Part shown: piece by piece, positions 12,301 through 21,500 of the stretch
How the letters are laid out: each line of letters opens with the position of its first letter
Numbering within the stretch: the stretch's first letter is position 1
Assembly: GCF_031877795.1 (NCBI RefSeq)
Contig: NC_133939.1
Coordinates: 7,049,698 to 7,113,697 of the forward strand
Direction: 5' to 3'
Length of the DNA stretch: 64,000 nucleotides
DNA from: Strix aluco
Lineage: Eukaryota; Chordata; Aves; Strigiformes; Strigidae
Notes under the pieces: model-generated
The model's input: only the letters and a program-made list of their open reading frames with translations
Database searches by the model: none
Told to the model about the DNA's origin: nothing
Translations under genes and position numbers: made by a program

Positions 12301-13123
12301 CTGTGTCTACCCAGAAGAACCAAATGGCTTGGAGGCTGTACTAGCTAAGCTTGAGAGGATGATAGTGTGGAAGGAAGAAGCATGCTCACTGCTGCATTTA
12401 ATCTTAGGAAAGTTATGTCAAAACGCATAATGAGTGAGAGTGTTCCTCTGATACTCCCTTGCCTAATCTGAAGCCATTTAAGTTTTATGGTAATATTTCA
12501 TCAGCCACATTGGACTTTAGATCTCGCTCACCACACTTTGATACAAAGTACCAAATATCCTGAAATGTCTTGAAAATCAGGGAAAAATGATGTATGAAAT
12601 AGAAGTTCAACATGACGAATAACATCTGAAGGGGCTGGCTTGAAGATACTTTTGTTTACCTTTCTCATCATCTTGATTCCTGTATTAAAAGCTGCAGCTT
12701 GCACAAAGGCATTAAGGTCTAGGTTCTCTTTTGCTTTAGGGACTTGACTAAAATGCCTCTAGGAAGAGCACACGTGAGTCAGCAATCCAGAGTGCATTTG
12801 TGGTTATGAGAGAGATGGCTGGGCTGCCTGTCAAAGAGCCCATCTCTTTCCCCTTGGCTACAAGACTGATGAGAACAATAGGCCTCTAATTTCTGCGCCT
12901 TTGTGAAATATGTGCTATTGGTGGGTTGGATACAGACCTAAATGAGTAACTTCCTAAGTAGCTGAAACTGTGGACGTGTGTGTAGTATCTATTATTTTGT
13001 ATCTTTTTTTTCTTAATTTACAGTTGCAACAAATATGCATATTCAGCAGGCCAAGCAGCTCATCAGCAGCACATACACGCCAAAAACTCTGAGACAGTCA
13101 TAAGCAACAAGGAGTATGTCTAA
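98..13123 (+). CDS. Claudin of the claudin-10/15 type, complete, two alternative first exons
   Basis: Tight-junction four-pass membrane protein that seals or forms ion pores between epithelial cells. Coding exons: 98-317 (1a) or 4466-4682 (1b), then 8369-8533, 8685-8766, 11537-11647 and 13024-13123. All junctions are GT-AG and all phases agree. Products are 225 (1a) and 224 (1b) residues. In the 1b form, TM1 is about residues 5-25, extracellular loop 1 has W29, NLW (47-49), C52 and C62, and TM2-TM4 follow at about 80-102, 115-140 and 160-185. The tail has basic KGKKK and ends in EYV, a PDZ-binding end. Exon 2 begins [16 protein letters not shown] and exon 4 has [13 protein letters not shown], both typical of claudin-10/15. 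Known family: human CLDN10 uses two first exons in the same way, while exon 2 reads closer to CLDN15. I therefore give no symbol. It converges with DUSP28. Confidence 0.95.
318..4465 (+). other. Intron between claudin exons 1a and 1b
   Basis: AT-rich sequence with no supported exon. Short open frames here lack splice sites, codon bias or recognisable motifs. The last about 150 bases act as candidate promoter of exon 1b. Confidence 0.6.
4324..4388 (+). promoter_or_regulatory. GATA and nuclear-receptor-like sites before claudin exon 1b
   Basis: CTTATCT (GATA site, reverse) at 4324-4330, GAGCAAAGAGCAAAGGTA (resembling an HNF4/DR1 half-site pair) at 4339-4356 and AGATAAAA (GATA site) at 4381-4388, all within about 145 bases of ATG 4466. 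Such a set is common in gut epithelial promoters. Function is inferred from motifs only. Confidence 0.3.
4466..4682 (+). CDS. Claudin alternative first coding exon 1b
   Basis: Starts at ATG 4466 (A at -3) and ends before GTATGT at 4683, in the same phase as exon 1a. It encodes 72 residues with TM1 and loop 1: W29, NLW (47-49), C52, C62 and the stretch [11 protein letters not shown]54 and D55 lie between the two cysteines, and E64 and D66 follow. D55 is the position known in CLDN15 and CLDN10b to favour cation permeation. It joins the second exon to give ...PAH-IQACR. Confidence 0.95.
4683..8368 (+). other. Claudin intron after exon 1b
   Basis: No exon supported. It holds CTAT-type simple repeats near 6871-6912 and a purine-rich tract at about 6000-6640 that opens a long antisense frame. 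I judge that frame to be a composition effect. Confidence 0.6.
6871..6912. repeat. CTAT/CTAG simple repeat
   Basis: Repeated CTATCTATCTAG units interrupted by AGCTAGCA. A small microsatellite inside a claudin intron. Confidence 0.7.
8369..8533 (+). CDS. Claudin shared exon 2 (TM2, start of TM3)
   Basis: Acceptor CTTAG at 8364-8368, donor GTAATA at 8534. The 165 bases encode [16 protein letters not shown], then LKCTNIG, and the start of TM3. It opens two bases into a codon and closes one base into a codon, which fits both first exons and the next exon. The open frame that runs on past the donor is intronic read-through. Confidence 0.95.
8685..8766 (+). CDS. Claudin shared exon 3 (TM3, extracellular loop 2)
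   Basis: Acceptor TTAG before 8685, donor GTAAGT at 8767. The 82 bases encode [12 protein letters not shown], then the loop-2 motif [10 protein letters not shown], strongly conserved in claudin-10 and -15. The intron before it is only 151 bases. Confidence 0.95.
8767..11536 (+). other. Claudin intron 3
   Basis: AT-rich intron with no supported exon. It contains a short inverted repeat of ATCGATA at 10052-10070. Confidence 0.6.
10052..10070. repeat. Inverted repeat ATCGATA/TATCGAT
   Basis: Perfect 7-base arms at 10052-10058 and 10064-10070 separated by five bases. Both arms contain ATCGAT, which resembles ONECUT/CUX homeodomain sites. A regulatory role is a guess. Confidence 0.5.
11537..11647 (+). 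CDS. Claudin shared exon 4 (TM4)
   Basis: Acceptor TTCCAG before 11537, donor GTAATC at 11648. It encodes [20 protein letters not shown], the fourth membrane segment, then [11 protein letters not shown], a juxtamembrane segment with cysteines (possible palmitoylation) and basic residues. Confidence 0.95.
11648..13023 (+). other. Claudin intron 4
   Basis: AT-rich intron. No exon or repeat family recognised. Confidence 0.6.
13024..13123 (+). CDS. Claudin last coding exon (cytoplasmic tail)
   Basis: Acceptor ACAG before 13024, stop TAA at 13121-13123. It encodes a 32-residue tail ending SNKEYV. The terminal YV is the PDZ-binding end used by claudins to bind ZO proteins. The phase matches exon 4. 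Confidence 0.93.
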
Positions 13124-13168
13124 ATTTACCTTTTACATCACTTGTAATGTTAGTAGGTTATGGACTGA

Positions 13169-13174
13169 AATAAA
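13169..13174 (+). terminator. Polyadenylation signal, claudin (proximal)
   Basis: AATAAA 46 bases after the claudin stop. A second AATAAA lies at 13568-13573. Either could end the transcript; no cleavage site can be seen directly. Confidence 0.5.
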
Positions 13175-13567
13175 GAAGTAAACTACTTCCCGGGTTCCAG
13201 TTCCAAGTTGCAATCTTTCATCTTAATTTGGAGCAGTACAAGGAGGAGGTATGGTTTTCAATGTAAATAGGAATGGTTTTCAGGGAACAGCTTTCAAATG
13301 TAAATAATTTTCTACAGAAAATGCAGTGATGTGAAATCCTGTGGCATGAAGGTTTTCTGCATGCTAAGAAGCCTGGTAAAATTTAACCACAGAGTGCAGT
13401 GTATCCTGACAATCAAGAGCAACTGTTTCTATTTCAGCTGACTCAAAAATGCGGAACTGATATGCTGAAGCTGACTGCAAGTTAATATGCCTCTGTTGGA
13501 AATGTATTGTGTTTTCATTAATGTTTAGCTTCCTACTTCTGTTTAGCAGCTTTAGCTTTGGACGGGA

Positions 13568-13573
13568 AATAAA
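13568..13573 (+). terminator. Polyadenylation signal, claudin (distal)
   Basis: AATAAA about 450 bases after the stop, giving a more ordinary 3' UTR length than the proximal hexamer. Confidence 0.5.
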
Positions 13574-15032
13574 CCTTATTCCACAGACTGACTGAGACAG
13601 AATTTTTGATTTTATCCATTATCCATTAATAAGGATATAGTCTATATATATACTGTGGGCTTGAAGTCACATGTTATACTGAAATTCATATTATATGTGA
13701 TAGTCGAGATTCATAAAAGCTACAGCAAATGTCCTAACTACCACTCACCTCCAAATCTGCAGCTGTGCAACAAATTTCTTGTTGGTTGTAATGCAGATAC
13801 CAAAGATAAATGACACAGAATGAACCAAACACAGATGGGAGTGGAGAAAGCATCTGGTGCGAAAATGCCTTGTGATAACTAAGAAGATGATAGCCCCAAT
13901 TTTTTATTTTTATTTCTATGGTTTCAGCTTTTAAAATAATCCTGTTTTAACTTTGAGCAATCTTTAACTTTGGGAACTTCTACTGCATCTGAATTGCCTA
14001 ATTCATGTAATTCCCTAGTAGCTTTAGTCTCTGTCATTTTTCCATCAGAATTTCTGCCTGAAACTACTCCACTGCTGGGAGCATATGTTTGCCTTGTGTA
14101 AGCACCTAGACAGATGACAATGAGCTAACTTTAGTTTGTATTGATGCTTTGAGCAACATAGAATGGAATTTCACACTGCAGGTTCACAGGTTTCTTAACT
14201 TGTCCCTTTTAAATTACAAATGTGTCAATACAGTTCAACAAAATACCTTGGTGTTTCTCTCTACTTTTAATGTCTTATGATAAACATAATTGTAATCTGA
14301 TTTAGAAGTTGCATGCAGCTTCCTTGATATCCCAATAGATAATTTCACAGGGCAACCTGCAAGCAGTCTTAGCAAAAATGATTTGGCCATGCTGCTTGCA
14401 TGCAGATACAAGGCATGAGTTGGGCACTGATAAATCTTGTTAGGCTTAGTAAGTAAAGCTAAAAGGAGTTAGGATTACTTTTAGATTGCCAGTGTCATCT
14501 TCTCTCCACTATCAACTATTGTTTTAAAAATCATTCCTTTGGTATTTTGGAAATAATTTCCAAAGCTGAAAAGGCACTTAACTTGCATGGTGGGAGCTGA
14601 ACTCCTTACCACCATCTGTATATTCTGTCCTCTGGATTTTTAGGTAGTTTTGTGATGGTATTTTGGTCTAGTTGAATGTAAGGCAGAGATGAAGCAGTTC
14701 CAGTGTTGGTTTCCCAACAAAGACTGTGTCAGCTCATGAACATGAATTCTGATCCAGCAGGTGAGATAGAAATTCAGAGCTTCCTTGGTCTGGCATCAGG
14801 TCTTCTAGTGATGTCGTGGGGAAGTTTAATTAAAAACCAAGAGTAAAATCCCTATGTACTAACTCACTCGTTCGTTCAATACATTGTTATCGTATCCAGT
14901 GTCATTCAGGGGAAGATAGCATGCGTTTCTCTGGCTTGTTTGCAGTCCTTCCAACCATTTCCTGGTTTTGCTGTTTCTCCCTCCTTAGCTGCCCCTTTCC
15001 CATGCACCTCCAACGGTAACACTCTGAATGCA

Positions 15033-15038
15033 TTTAAT
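15033..15038 (-). terminator. Possible polyadenylation signal of DUSP28
   Basis: TTTAAT on the plus strand reads ATTAAA on the minus strand, about 115 bases after the DUSP28 stop. It is the common variant hexamer, so support is modest. Confidence 0.3.
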
Positions 15039-15153
15039 GAACCAGCAACTCAGTTTGGGGAGTAAGGCATTTTATGTATAGGTGATATAGGAAGTGATTT
15101 TTTTTTTTTTTTTAAATCTGTAGCAAGCCATTTAACTCTCTTTACAAACAACT

Positions 15154-15288
15154 TCACACATTGCTATTTTTAAGTCCTTTGCTCAGCAGAGCAGACTGCT
15201 TTGGTATCTTCAAATCTTCTTCATATCTCTGCAGCTGAGACCAAAATCCTGCATTGGGTTCTGCTACTGGTCTGGCAGCCTTCACAGC
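15154..15288 (-). CDS. DUSP28: DUSP28 exon 2 (C-terminal helix)
   Basis: 44 codons plus stop TGA (15154-15156), preceded on the minus strand by TTTTTCCTAG. It begins AVKAARPVAEPN and continues GFWSQLQRYEEDLK, the conserved end of the DSP fold, then a short lineage-specific tail. Confidence 0.94.
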   Translation of the reverse strand, partial: AVKAARPVAEPNAGFWSQLQRYEEDLKIPKQSALLSKGLKNSNV

Positions 15289-16582
15289 CTAGGAAAAAGG
15301 AGAGACATGGTAAAAGCAAGGGTGGGTATCATGCAAGTGTTTTTTTTTTTTTTTCCCCTCTTACACTTTTGAGAAGATTTACTTTGGTTTTGATTTGGCT
15401 ATAGAATAATAAACAGATATTTTGGTGAGCTGACCTCACCCTGTGCTTGCTAAGACCTCCTGGCACGTGGCCCCTGTTACAGAATGGATTCATGGGTGAG
15501 ACACGAAAAGGAGCTGTTGAATTTACTGGAAATGTGAATGACTCTCACAAAGTGTGGTGACGCTGCTTGTGTTTAAGATAGCGTGAAACTTGATTGCGTA
15601 TCTGCACACCTCTGTCTAGTGCTGAGCAAAACCGTTATCTAAATTAGAGACTTAGTGATACACCTACCAAACGGGTGAAGCCTAAAAGACCGTAGAGTAC
15701 GAGTCATACGTATTGCATTGGCTTCTTAATAAAGCTGAGATGCTATTACTCGTAGCTAGCTAGTCCCTGGCTATTTAGCAGCCCTAACAGATGATGTTTC
15801 TTTGCTGTGTTAAGCTGTCCCATCATAGGTGATAAAAGCAAATCCTGCAAAACACCTTCTGTGCACACTTGCATCCATTTCACTCATTTGCTTTATGTCT
15901 CTGTCTTTAACTTCACTATCACGACTAAGCAAATGCTAGGGAAAATGTTCACAAGACAACCAACTTTGCAGATCTGCTACAAGGGCTTAAAGCCTATTTG
16001 CATTTGTAATTACATTTGTCCCAGAAACTTCACATTGAAAGCTTATTTGTCCAAGCTGGGGGTGAGAACAATTTACAGTGGAATTTTTATTCATATGTTG
16101 AATATCTGTGTAACTGCTAATAAACAGGTGAAAGCACCAAAATAATTCAATGAGAAATCATCGTTACTCATAATAAGCATTGCATTTCTTACCCAAAAGA
16201 TGTCTAACTATAAATCTGGGTACACGTACAATACCTCAAATGCATCCTTGAGTGGGAGCTTTCGGTGTCTCATCAGATACGCGATGCAAATGGCAGCGGA
16301 GCGGCTGCGGCCATTTTTACAGTAAACCAAGCACTTCCCCCCGCTCCTCACGGCCTCTTCGATAGCGTCACCGCACCGCTCGAAATACTGGTACAGGTCT
16401 TCAGCCAGGTCATCGAACACGGCCACGCGCATGCCCCGCACCTGCCGCAGGCCAGGGAACGGCTGCTGCCTGGTGACATTAAGGCAGAAGGTGACTCCCT
16501 CTCGCACGAGCAGGTCCTCGCTGCATGCGGCCCTGGCGTTGCTGATGAGCAGCGAGGGGGTGACCTTGCCAAGCTGGAGCAT
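15154..16582 (-). CDS. DUSP28: Dual specificity phosphatase 28, complete, two exons
   Basis: Small atypical dual-specificity phosphatase, a DSP domain with no targeting domain. Coding exons: 16235-16582 and 15154-15288, joined in phase 0, giving 160 residues (human about 176). The start is ATG 16582 (MLQLGKVTPSLL), which aligns just before the human VAPSLFLG segment; the frame is open further upstream but has only a GTG there. Key features: VFDD with D57/D58, then the P-loop CKNGRSR with C88 and R94, followed by SAA and AYLMRHR. The second exon has ARPVAEPN and GFWSQLQRYEE, matching human DUSP28. The usual His before the catalytic Cys is Tyr (VYC), as in human DUSP28. GPC1 upstream on the same strand supports orthology with human 2q37. 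Confidence 0.96.
15289..16234 (-). other. DUSP28: DUSP28 intron
   Basis: 946 bases, AT-rich, GT-AG. Open frames inside show no recognisable protein. Confidence 0.8.
16235..16582 (-). CDS. DUSP28: DUSP28 exon 1 (most of the phosphatase domain)
   Basis: 116 codons from ATG 16582 to a GAG codon ending at 16235, followed by donor GTATTG on the minus strand. It holds the substrate-facing acidic FDD and the whole CX5R signature. The exon is CpG-rich, unlike the AT-rich flanks. The ATG has a weak Kozak context (C at -3). Confidence 0.95.
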
Positions 16583-16760
16583 CGGCAGCCCAGGCCGCGG
16601 TGCCGCCGAACCTGCCGCCCCGCCGCAGAGCTCCCGGGTGACCCCGCGTTCGAGCCACGGCACAGCCCCGGGGCGGCGGGAGGCCGGCGGGGTCAGAGTG
16701 TGTGCTGCTTCCCCCAGCGATGTGTGCGGGCTGCGCTGCCCTGCGGCCGCTGTGCTGGGC
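16270..16760. promoter_or_regulatory. DUSP28: CpG-rich first exon and promoter of DUSP28
   Basis: A dense block of CpG over DUSP28 exon 1 and the 180 bases upstream of its ATG, set in AT-rich surroundings, as expected of a CpG-island promoter. Confidence 0.65.
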
Positions 16761-16770
16761 TATATTTATC
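16761..16770 (-). promoter_or_regulatory. DUSP28: AT-rich TATA-like element before DUSP28
   Basis: Reads GATAAATATA on the minus strand, about 180 bases upstream of the DUSP28 ATG and at the edge of the CpG-rich block. Confidence 0.3.
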
Positions 16771-17164
16771 CCGCTCTACAGTCTTGGGCGTAAAGGCTTC
16801 AGGCAGGTCCTAGTGCCTGCGGGATCCTGAGTGCTGTATGTAAAAAGCTGAAAACACAGATGGTAAAGCAGTTGGCTTTGTACAGTCTCTATCCCTGGAG
16901 CAGCTGCTCACAAGAAGTTAAAACCTCTGTCTTCCTCATGGGAAGGCCACTGCTGTGGTCAGCACTGGTGCAATATCGGCACAATGATGCAATAGTGATC
17001 TGATCACCCCCAGCTCACCACCAGCTCAGCTAATTCCCCTCACCTACAACAAAAGTGTCTTTTGAGTAGCCAGAAAATGATTTACTAGGCTAGCTAGATA
17101 TGGTAGTGCTAATCTTTCCAGACTTCAGTAAAATAGCTGGTGTGGTGCCAGGGCAGAGCATATC
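16771..17164. other. Spacer between DUSP28 promoter and CR1
   Basis: About 390 bases with no gene seen. In mammals ANKMY1 starts head-to-head with DUSP28 here; I see no coding exon of it. Confidence 0.5.
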
Positions 17165-18508
17165 TTACGCATGAGTGTGCTTGCCAAGCTGCTTTCCATC
17201 ATTTCCCAGCAGTTCTGGCTGACTGGGGAGGTCCCGACAGATTGGAAATTGGCCAGTGTGACGTCCATATATAAGAAGGGTCGGAAGGATGATCCGGGAA
17301 ATTACAGGCCTGTCAGCTTGACTTCGGTGCCCGGGAAGCTGATGGAGCAGCTCATCCTGAGTACCATCACAGAACACATGTGGGACAACCAGATGATCAG
17401 GCCCAGGCAGCATGGGTTTATGAAAGGCAGGTCCTGCTTGACAAATCTGATCTCCTTCTACGACAGGGCGACCTGCTTATTGGATGAGGGAAAGGCTGTG
17501 GATGTTGTCTACCTTGACTTCAGTAAGGCCTTTGACACCGTTTCCCACAGCATTCTCCTGGTGACACTGGCTGCTCATGGCTTGGATGGGCACATGCTTC
17601 TCTGGGTAAAAAACTGGCTGGATGGCCGGGCCCAAAGAGTTGTGGTGAACAGAGATAAATCCAGTTGGCGGCCCGTCACGAGTGGTGTCCCCGAGGGCTC
17701 GGTTTTGGGGCCACTCTTGTTTAATATCTTTATTGATGATCTAGACGAGGGGATCAAGTGCACCCTCAGTCAGTTTGCAGATGACACAAGTTGGGTGGGA
17801 GTGTTGATCTGCTCGAGGGTAGGGAGGCTCTGCAGAGAGACCTGGACAGGCTGGAGCGATGGGCTGAGGGTAACTGGGGGAGTTTCAATAAGGCCAAATG
17901 CCGGGTGCTGCACTTGGGCCACAACAACCCCCAGCAGCGCTACAGGCTTGGGGAGGAGTGGCTGGAGAGCTGACAGTCAGAGAGGGACCTGGGGGTGTTG
18001 ATTGACAGCCGGCTGAACATGAGCCAGCAGTGTGCCCAGGTGGCCAAGAAAGCCAGTGGCATCCTGGCTTGTATCAGCAATAGCATGGCCAGCAGGGACA
18101 GGGAAGGGATCTTACCCCTGTACTTGGCACTGGTGAGACCGCACCTCGATGACTGTGTTCAGTTTTGGGCCCCTCACTACAAAAAGGACATTGAATTACT
18201 CGAGCGTGTCCAGAGAAGGGCAACGAAGCTGGTGAAGGGTCTGGAGCACATGTCGTATGAGGAGCAGCTGAGGGAACTGGGGTTGTTTAGTCTGGAGAAG
18301 AGGAGGCTGAGGGGAGACCTCATCACCCTCTACAGCTACCTGAAAGGAGGTTGCAGAGAGCTGGGGATGAGTCTCTTTAACCAGGTTGACATAGCGCTGA
18401 GGGATATGGTGTAGGTGGGAACTGTCAGTGTTAGGTTAATGGTTGGACTGGATGATTTTCAAGGTCTTTTCCAACTGAGATGATTCTGTGATTCTGCAAT
18501 TCTGCGAG
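17165..18508 (+). mobile_element. CR1 LINE, 5'-truncated, inactivated reverse transcriptase
   Basis: Non-LTR retrotransposon of the avian CR1 family. From about 17171 it encodes the RT fingers and palm: [59 protein letters not shown] and the catalytic FADD at about 17779. One base appears lost just after FADD, moving the frame to 17791-17973. A TGA at 17971-17973 interrupts that frame, which resumes at once to 18414. Near 18385 about 160 bases present in the copy at 39912 are missing. The 3' end is the CR1-specific ATTCTGTG-type tail at about 18482-18508. ORF1 and the endonuclease are absent. The copy cannot move by itself. Confidence 0.93.
17171..18414 (+). pseudogene. Broken CR1 reverse transcriptase reading frame
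   Basis: Three collinear open segments: 17171 to about 17785, then 17791-17970, then 17974-18411. They are separated by a single-base frameshift and a nonsense codon. The last segment has [30 protein letters not shown] and [11 protein letters not shown], the standard CR1 C-terminal region. It is a remnant of a multicopy element, not a host gene. Confidence 0.9.
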
Positions 18509-21500
18509 CTGTGCGGGACGGGCGGGGACAGGGCCCAGGGCCCAGGCAGGGGAGCGCTGCATCAGCCAGTGCCAGGCAGGTGCTGCAGGGCTGGACACAG
18601 GTACCAGCTGCTTCCTGGCAGATGAAGTGTGTGGCTGAGCTTCTCAAACACTTTTCCTTCTGACCATGGTGCAAAAAGGAGCCTGTGACTGATATTTGCT
18701 GCTGGCATGAAGATGAACATGGCCTATCACAGCAGCAGGGCATGGACTAATAGGACCGATGCAAAACACAATGCCAGCCAGTGAGGAATCAGCCGTGAGG
18801 GACAAGGATGAGCTTTTATTCCATCATGGAGGGAGGGGAAGCCGACCTGCCACACACCTGCCATCACCTGGGTCAGTGTCAGCCTGCCAGAGAGATGCCA
18901 GCTCCGGGCCAAGGCTGCCGGCTCCCACACCTGAGCACAAGCGCGTGGCATTCTCGCCTGCCTCTCGGCACACGCCTCAGTGCCCGCGGGCTCATGCCTC
19001 TGCCCTGGCGCCTCCTTCACCTGGGGCTCGGGGCAGCTGGCTGGAGAAAGGCTCTGCCAACCTGAGGGGAGACGGTTCACCCTGGGTCCCCAGAGTTGGA
19101 AGGGAGAAAGCTCAGCAGGAGAGCGTCGCCCTGATGCTGCCTGCCCCAGCAATGCGGGGAGGGCCCTTGGGTTCTCCTGCAGCCACAATTTCCAGGAATT
19201 TCAGGCGCTCCCTGGCATTGGCTCTTGCCCAGCTCAGCATTTCCACAGTGCAGCCCTATTCCCAGGCCATGATGCTGTGGCCTTCCTGCAATCACTGCTG
19301 GGGATTTTCCTCATCAGACACGCACACATCAGTTCCCTGTACGGTGGAAAGGAGCCAGCTGCTGCCCTACCATCCTCCTCCTGCCTGGTTGGTGGCAGAG
19401 GCTCTTCTTTCTTTTGCCTGTCCTCATCGACGAGCTTTCTCAGGCCTTGGCAGGGGTCCCTGGGCAGTGGCTTATGGACACACTCCAGTTCAAACCTGGG
19501 TGCAAGGAGAAGACACCAGTGTGCACTGAGGCACCACAGCCCCTTTGCAGTGTGCAATACTCATCAGAGACATTTTGGCCATGCTGTGAAGGCCATCGGT
19601 TTCCAAAGCAGAGCACAATGTACCCCAGGATGCCAGGCAACGTTGTTACCCAGCAGAGCAGCCCAGGCCATGGGACACTGTTGCCTGAATTCCTCTGCAC
19701 GGCCCATGAGTCCTGCCTAATGGCACGACTGCATGCTGGGGACACAGCTGACAGCCCCTCTCCCATGGGCCACACGTAGTCACAAGAGCAGCCAAGGAGG
19801 GTGCTGGAACAACTGCTTTGAAGGCGGCAGTCCCCAGCATCTGCCTGTGCAGGCAAGCTCTGGCAGTCCAGCACTGCCAGATCGGCCCTGAGCCGCTGCC
19901 AGCTGGGCCAGCCGAGGGCTACGTGCACGCATGTACTCTGGAAAGACAATGATGCAGCCAGAGCTGGTCAGGGAAGCTGTGGTTGCTGTGTGAAGTATCA
20001 CCAAGTCCAACAGGTCCCAATCCCTGTCTGCTGGGGGGGTGGGGGAACGCCCCATGTGTCCTCCTGAGCTTTGCCTGGCCTGCGCCCCACCGTGTTGGTG
20101 GGACATCCCTGCTGCTGCCTGGGGCCGCCGGCCCTGGGGCTGCCGAGCAGCAGGTCCCCACGGTGGGGAAGGCAGCAGAAGCAGCCCAGCCCTCCGCGCA
20201 AGCATCACTAGCACCTTCCCAGACTTTCCTGCCAGTGGAGCGGCTGCTCGCAGCAACACAGAAACCTCAAAGCTACAGCAACCCTGCTGTACCCTAATGG
20301 GTGACTTCAGCTCGTTACCTGCCTTGTGGAAATTTGCTTCTGTAGGTGGCAAGTGAAGAAAGGAGCAAGTTTGTTTAGGCTGTGATTGCCTTAGCTTGTA
20401 CAGTTAAATTGCCATTGCTTTATGATAAAATGGTCTCAGCTGTCCCCTTTCCTCATCTCAAATGTAGGGCTGATGTATTGAGCAGTGAGATGCTCAGTGC
20501 AGTCTTTCATAATAACTAACTCTCCCCGTCTCCTAGTGTCTGAGCTGCTGGCATGTGGGACCTGAGCGCTGCCTTCGCAGCTGCTGCTCAGCTGGGCTGC
20601 ACCCACTTGTTTTGGGGGGTGAGGGAGCCTCTTCCTCCCTTTCCCTGCACCCCTGGCACCTCTAGTTCCCCACTGCTCCAGCACCCTCTGCCCAGGTCCC
20701 CCTCCCTTGCCCCAGGTGCCAGCGGTGGCAGCTGGGTGCTGGCGTGTGCCCGGGCAGGGTGGAGAGGCTGTCGTTCCCAAGGGACACCAAGCCAGGGGTG
20801 AGCTGACTGCTCCGTGCAGCCCCTCTGCCCCTCGCCCTCCTCTGTGAGCGATGCACAAGGACCCATGTAATTTCCTCAGATGTGTTTCTGCTGTGCAACA
20901 TCATGTCTCACTCTTAGAAAAATGTATTTCATTGTCTAGTTTTCCTTCCTGAGCACCTGCTATTTGCTTCTGTGTGTCATACTTGGCTTTAGTGTGGCCC
21001 AAAATCTGTTTAGAGAGATTATCCTGGTAGAATAAGGCCAACAGCAAGAACTCTCCTCCCTGTGAGAAGTGCCCACTGTGCTGAGTTCTCCCATCACAGC
21101 TGCTGTTGTTACCAAAACCATAATTGTTATTTCGCCTGGCATTGCTCCTGATGTGGCATGAACTCTCCACTGATCCGTATGGGCAGCAGCAGCCCAGCAG
21201 CTTGCTCTGGGATTTGCCAGACATGTCTGTTGTGACTTACTGGTGTGAAACTGGCCCACCAGTTCCCTGCAGCTCACCCCAGCACTTGTCCAGGAGACCC
21301 CTGCGTGCCACCAGCCCAGAGCAGCATTGCTGTCACATTAGCATCAGCAAATGTCACTGCTTCTGCACCTGAGAGGCCTCACTACCAGCCTACTGATGTC
21401 TGTGACCTACCTGCCTGCAGTTGACTTGAGAAAGGTCCTTTGTGCTTGAAAGGTTGTCCCTTCCCACCAGCCTGCCCTGTATCGTGTTCCCGTGCAGAGG

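Larger units (their letters stand above)
13124..15153. other. Convergent intergenic region, claudin to DUSP28
   Basis: Holds the claudin 3' UTR with its two AATAAA hexamers, then AT-rich sequence, then the DUSP28 3' UTR read on the other strand. A T-tract of about 15 lies near 15099-15113. No further gene is visible. Confidence 0.6.

Noticed and set aside
16583-16663. N-terminal extension of DUSP28 beginning at 16663
   Set aside because: The codon there is GTG; the first ATG in the frame is at 16582 and aligns well with the family start.
16265-16813. 182-codon plus-strand frame opposite DUSP28 exon 1
   Set aside because: Antisense shadow of a GC-rich coding exon; no recognisable domain, while the minus strand is clearly DUSP28.
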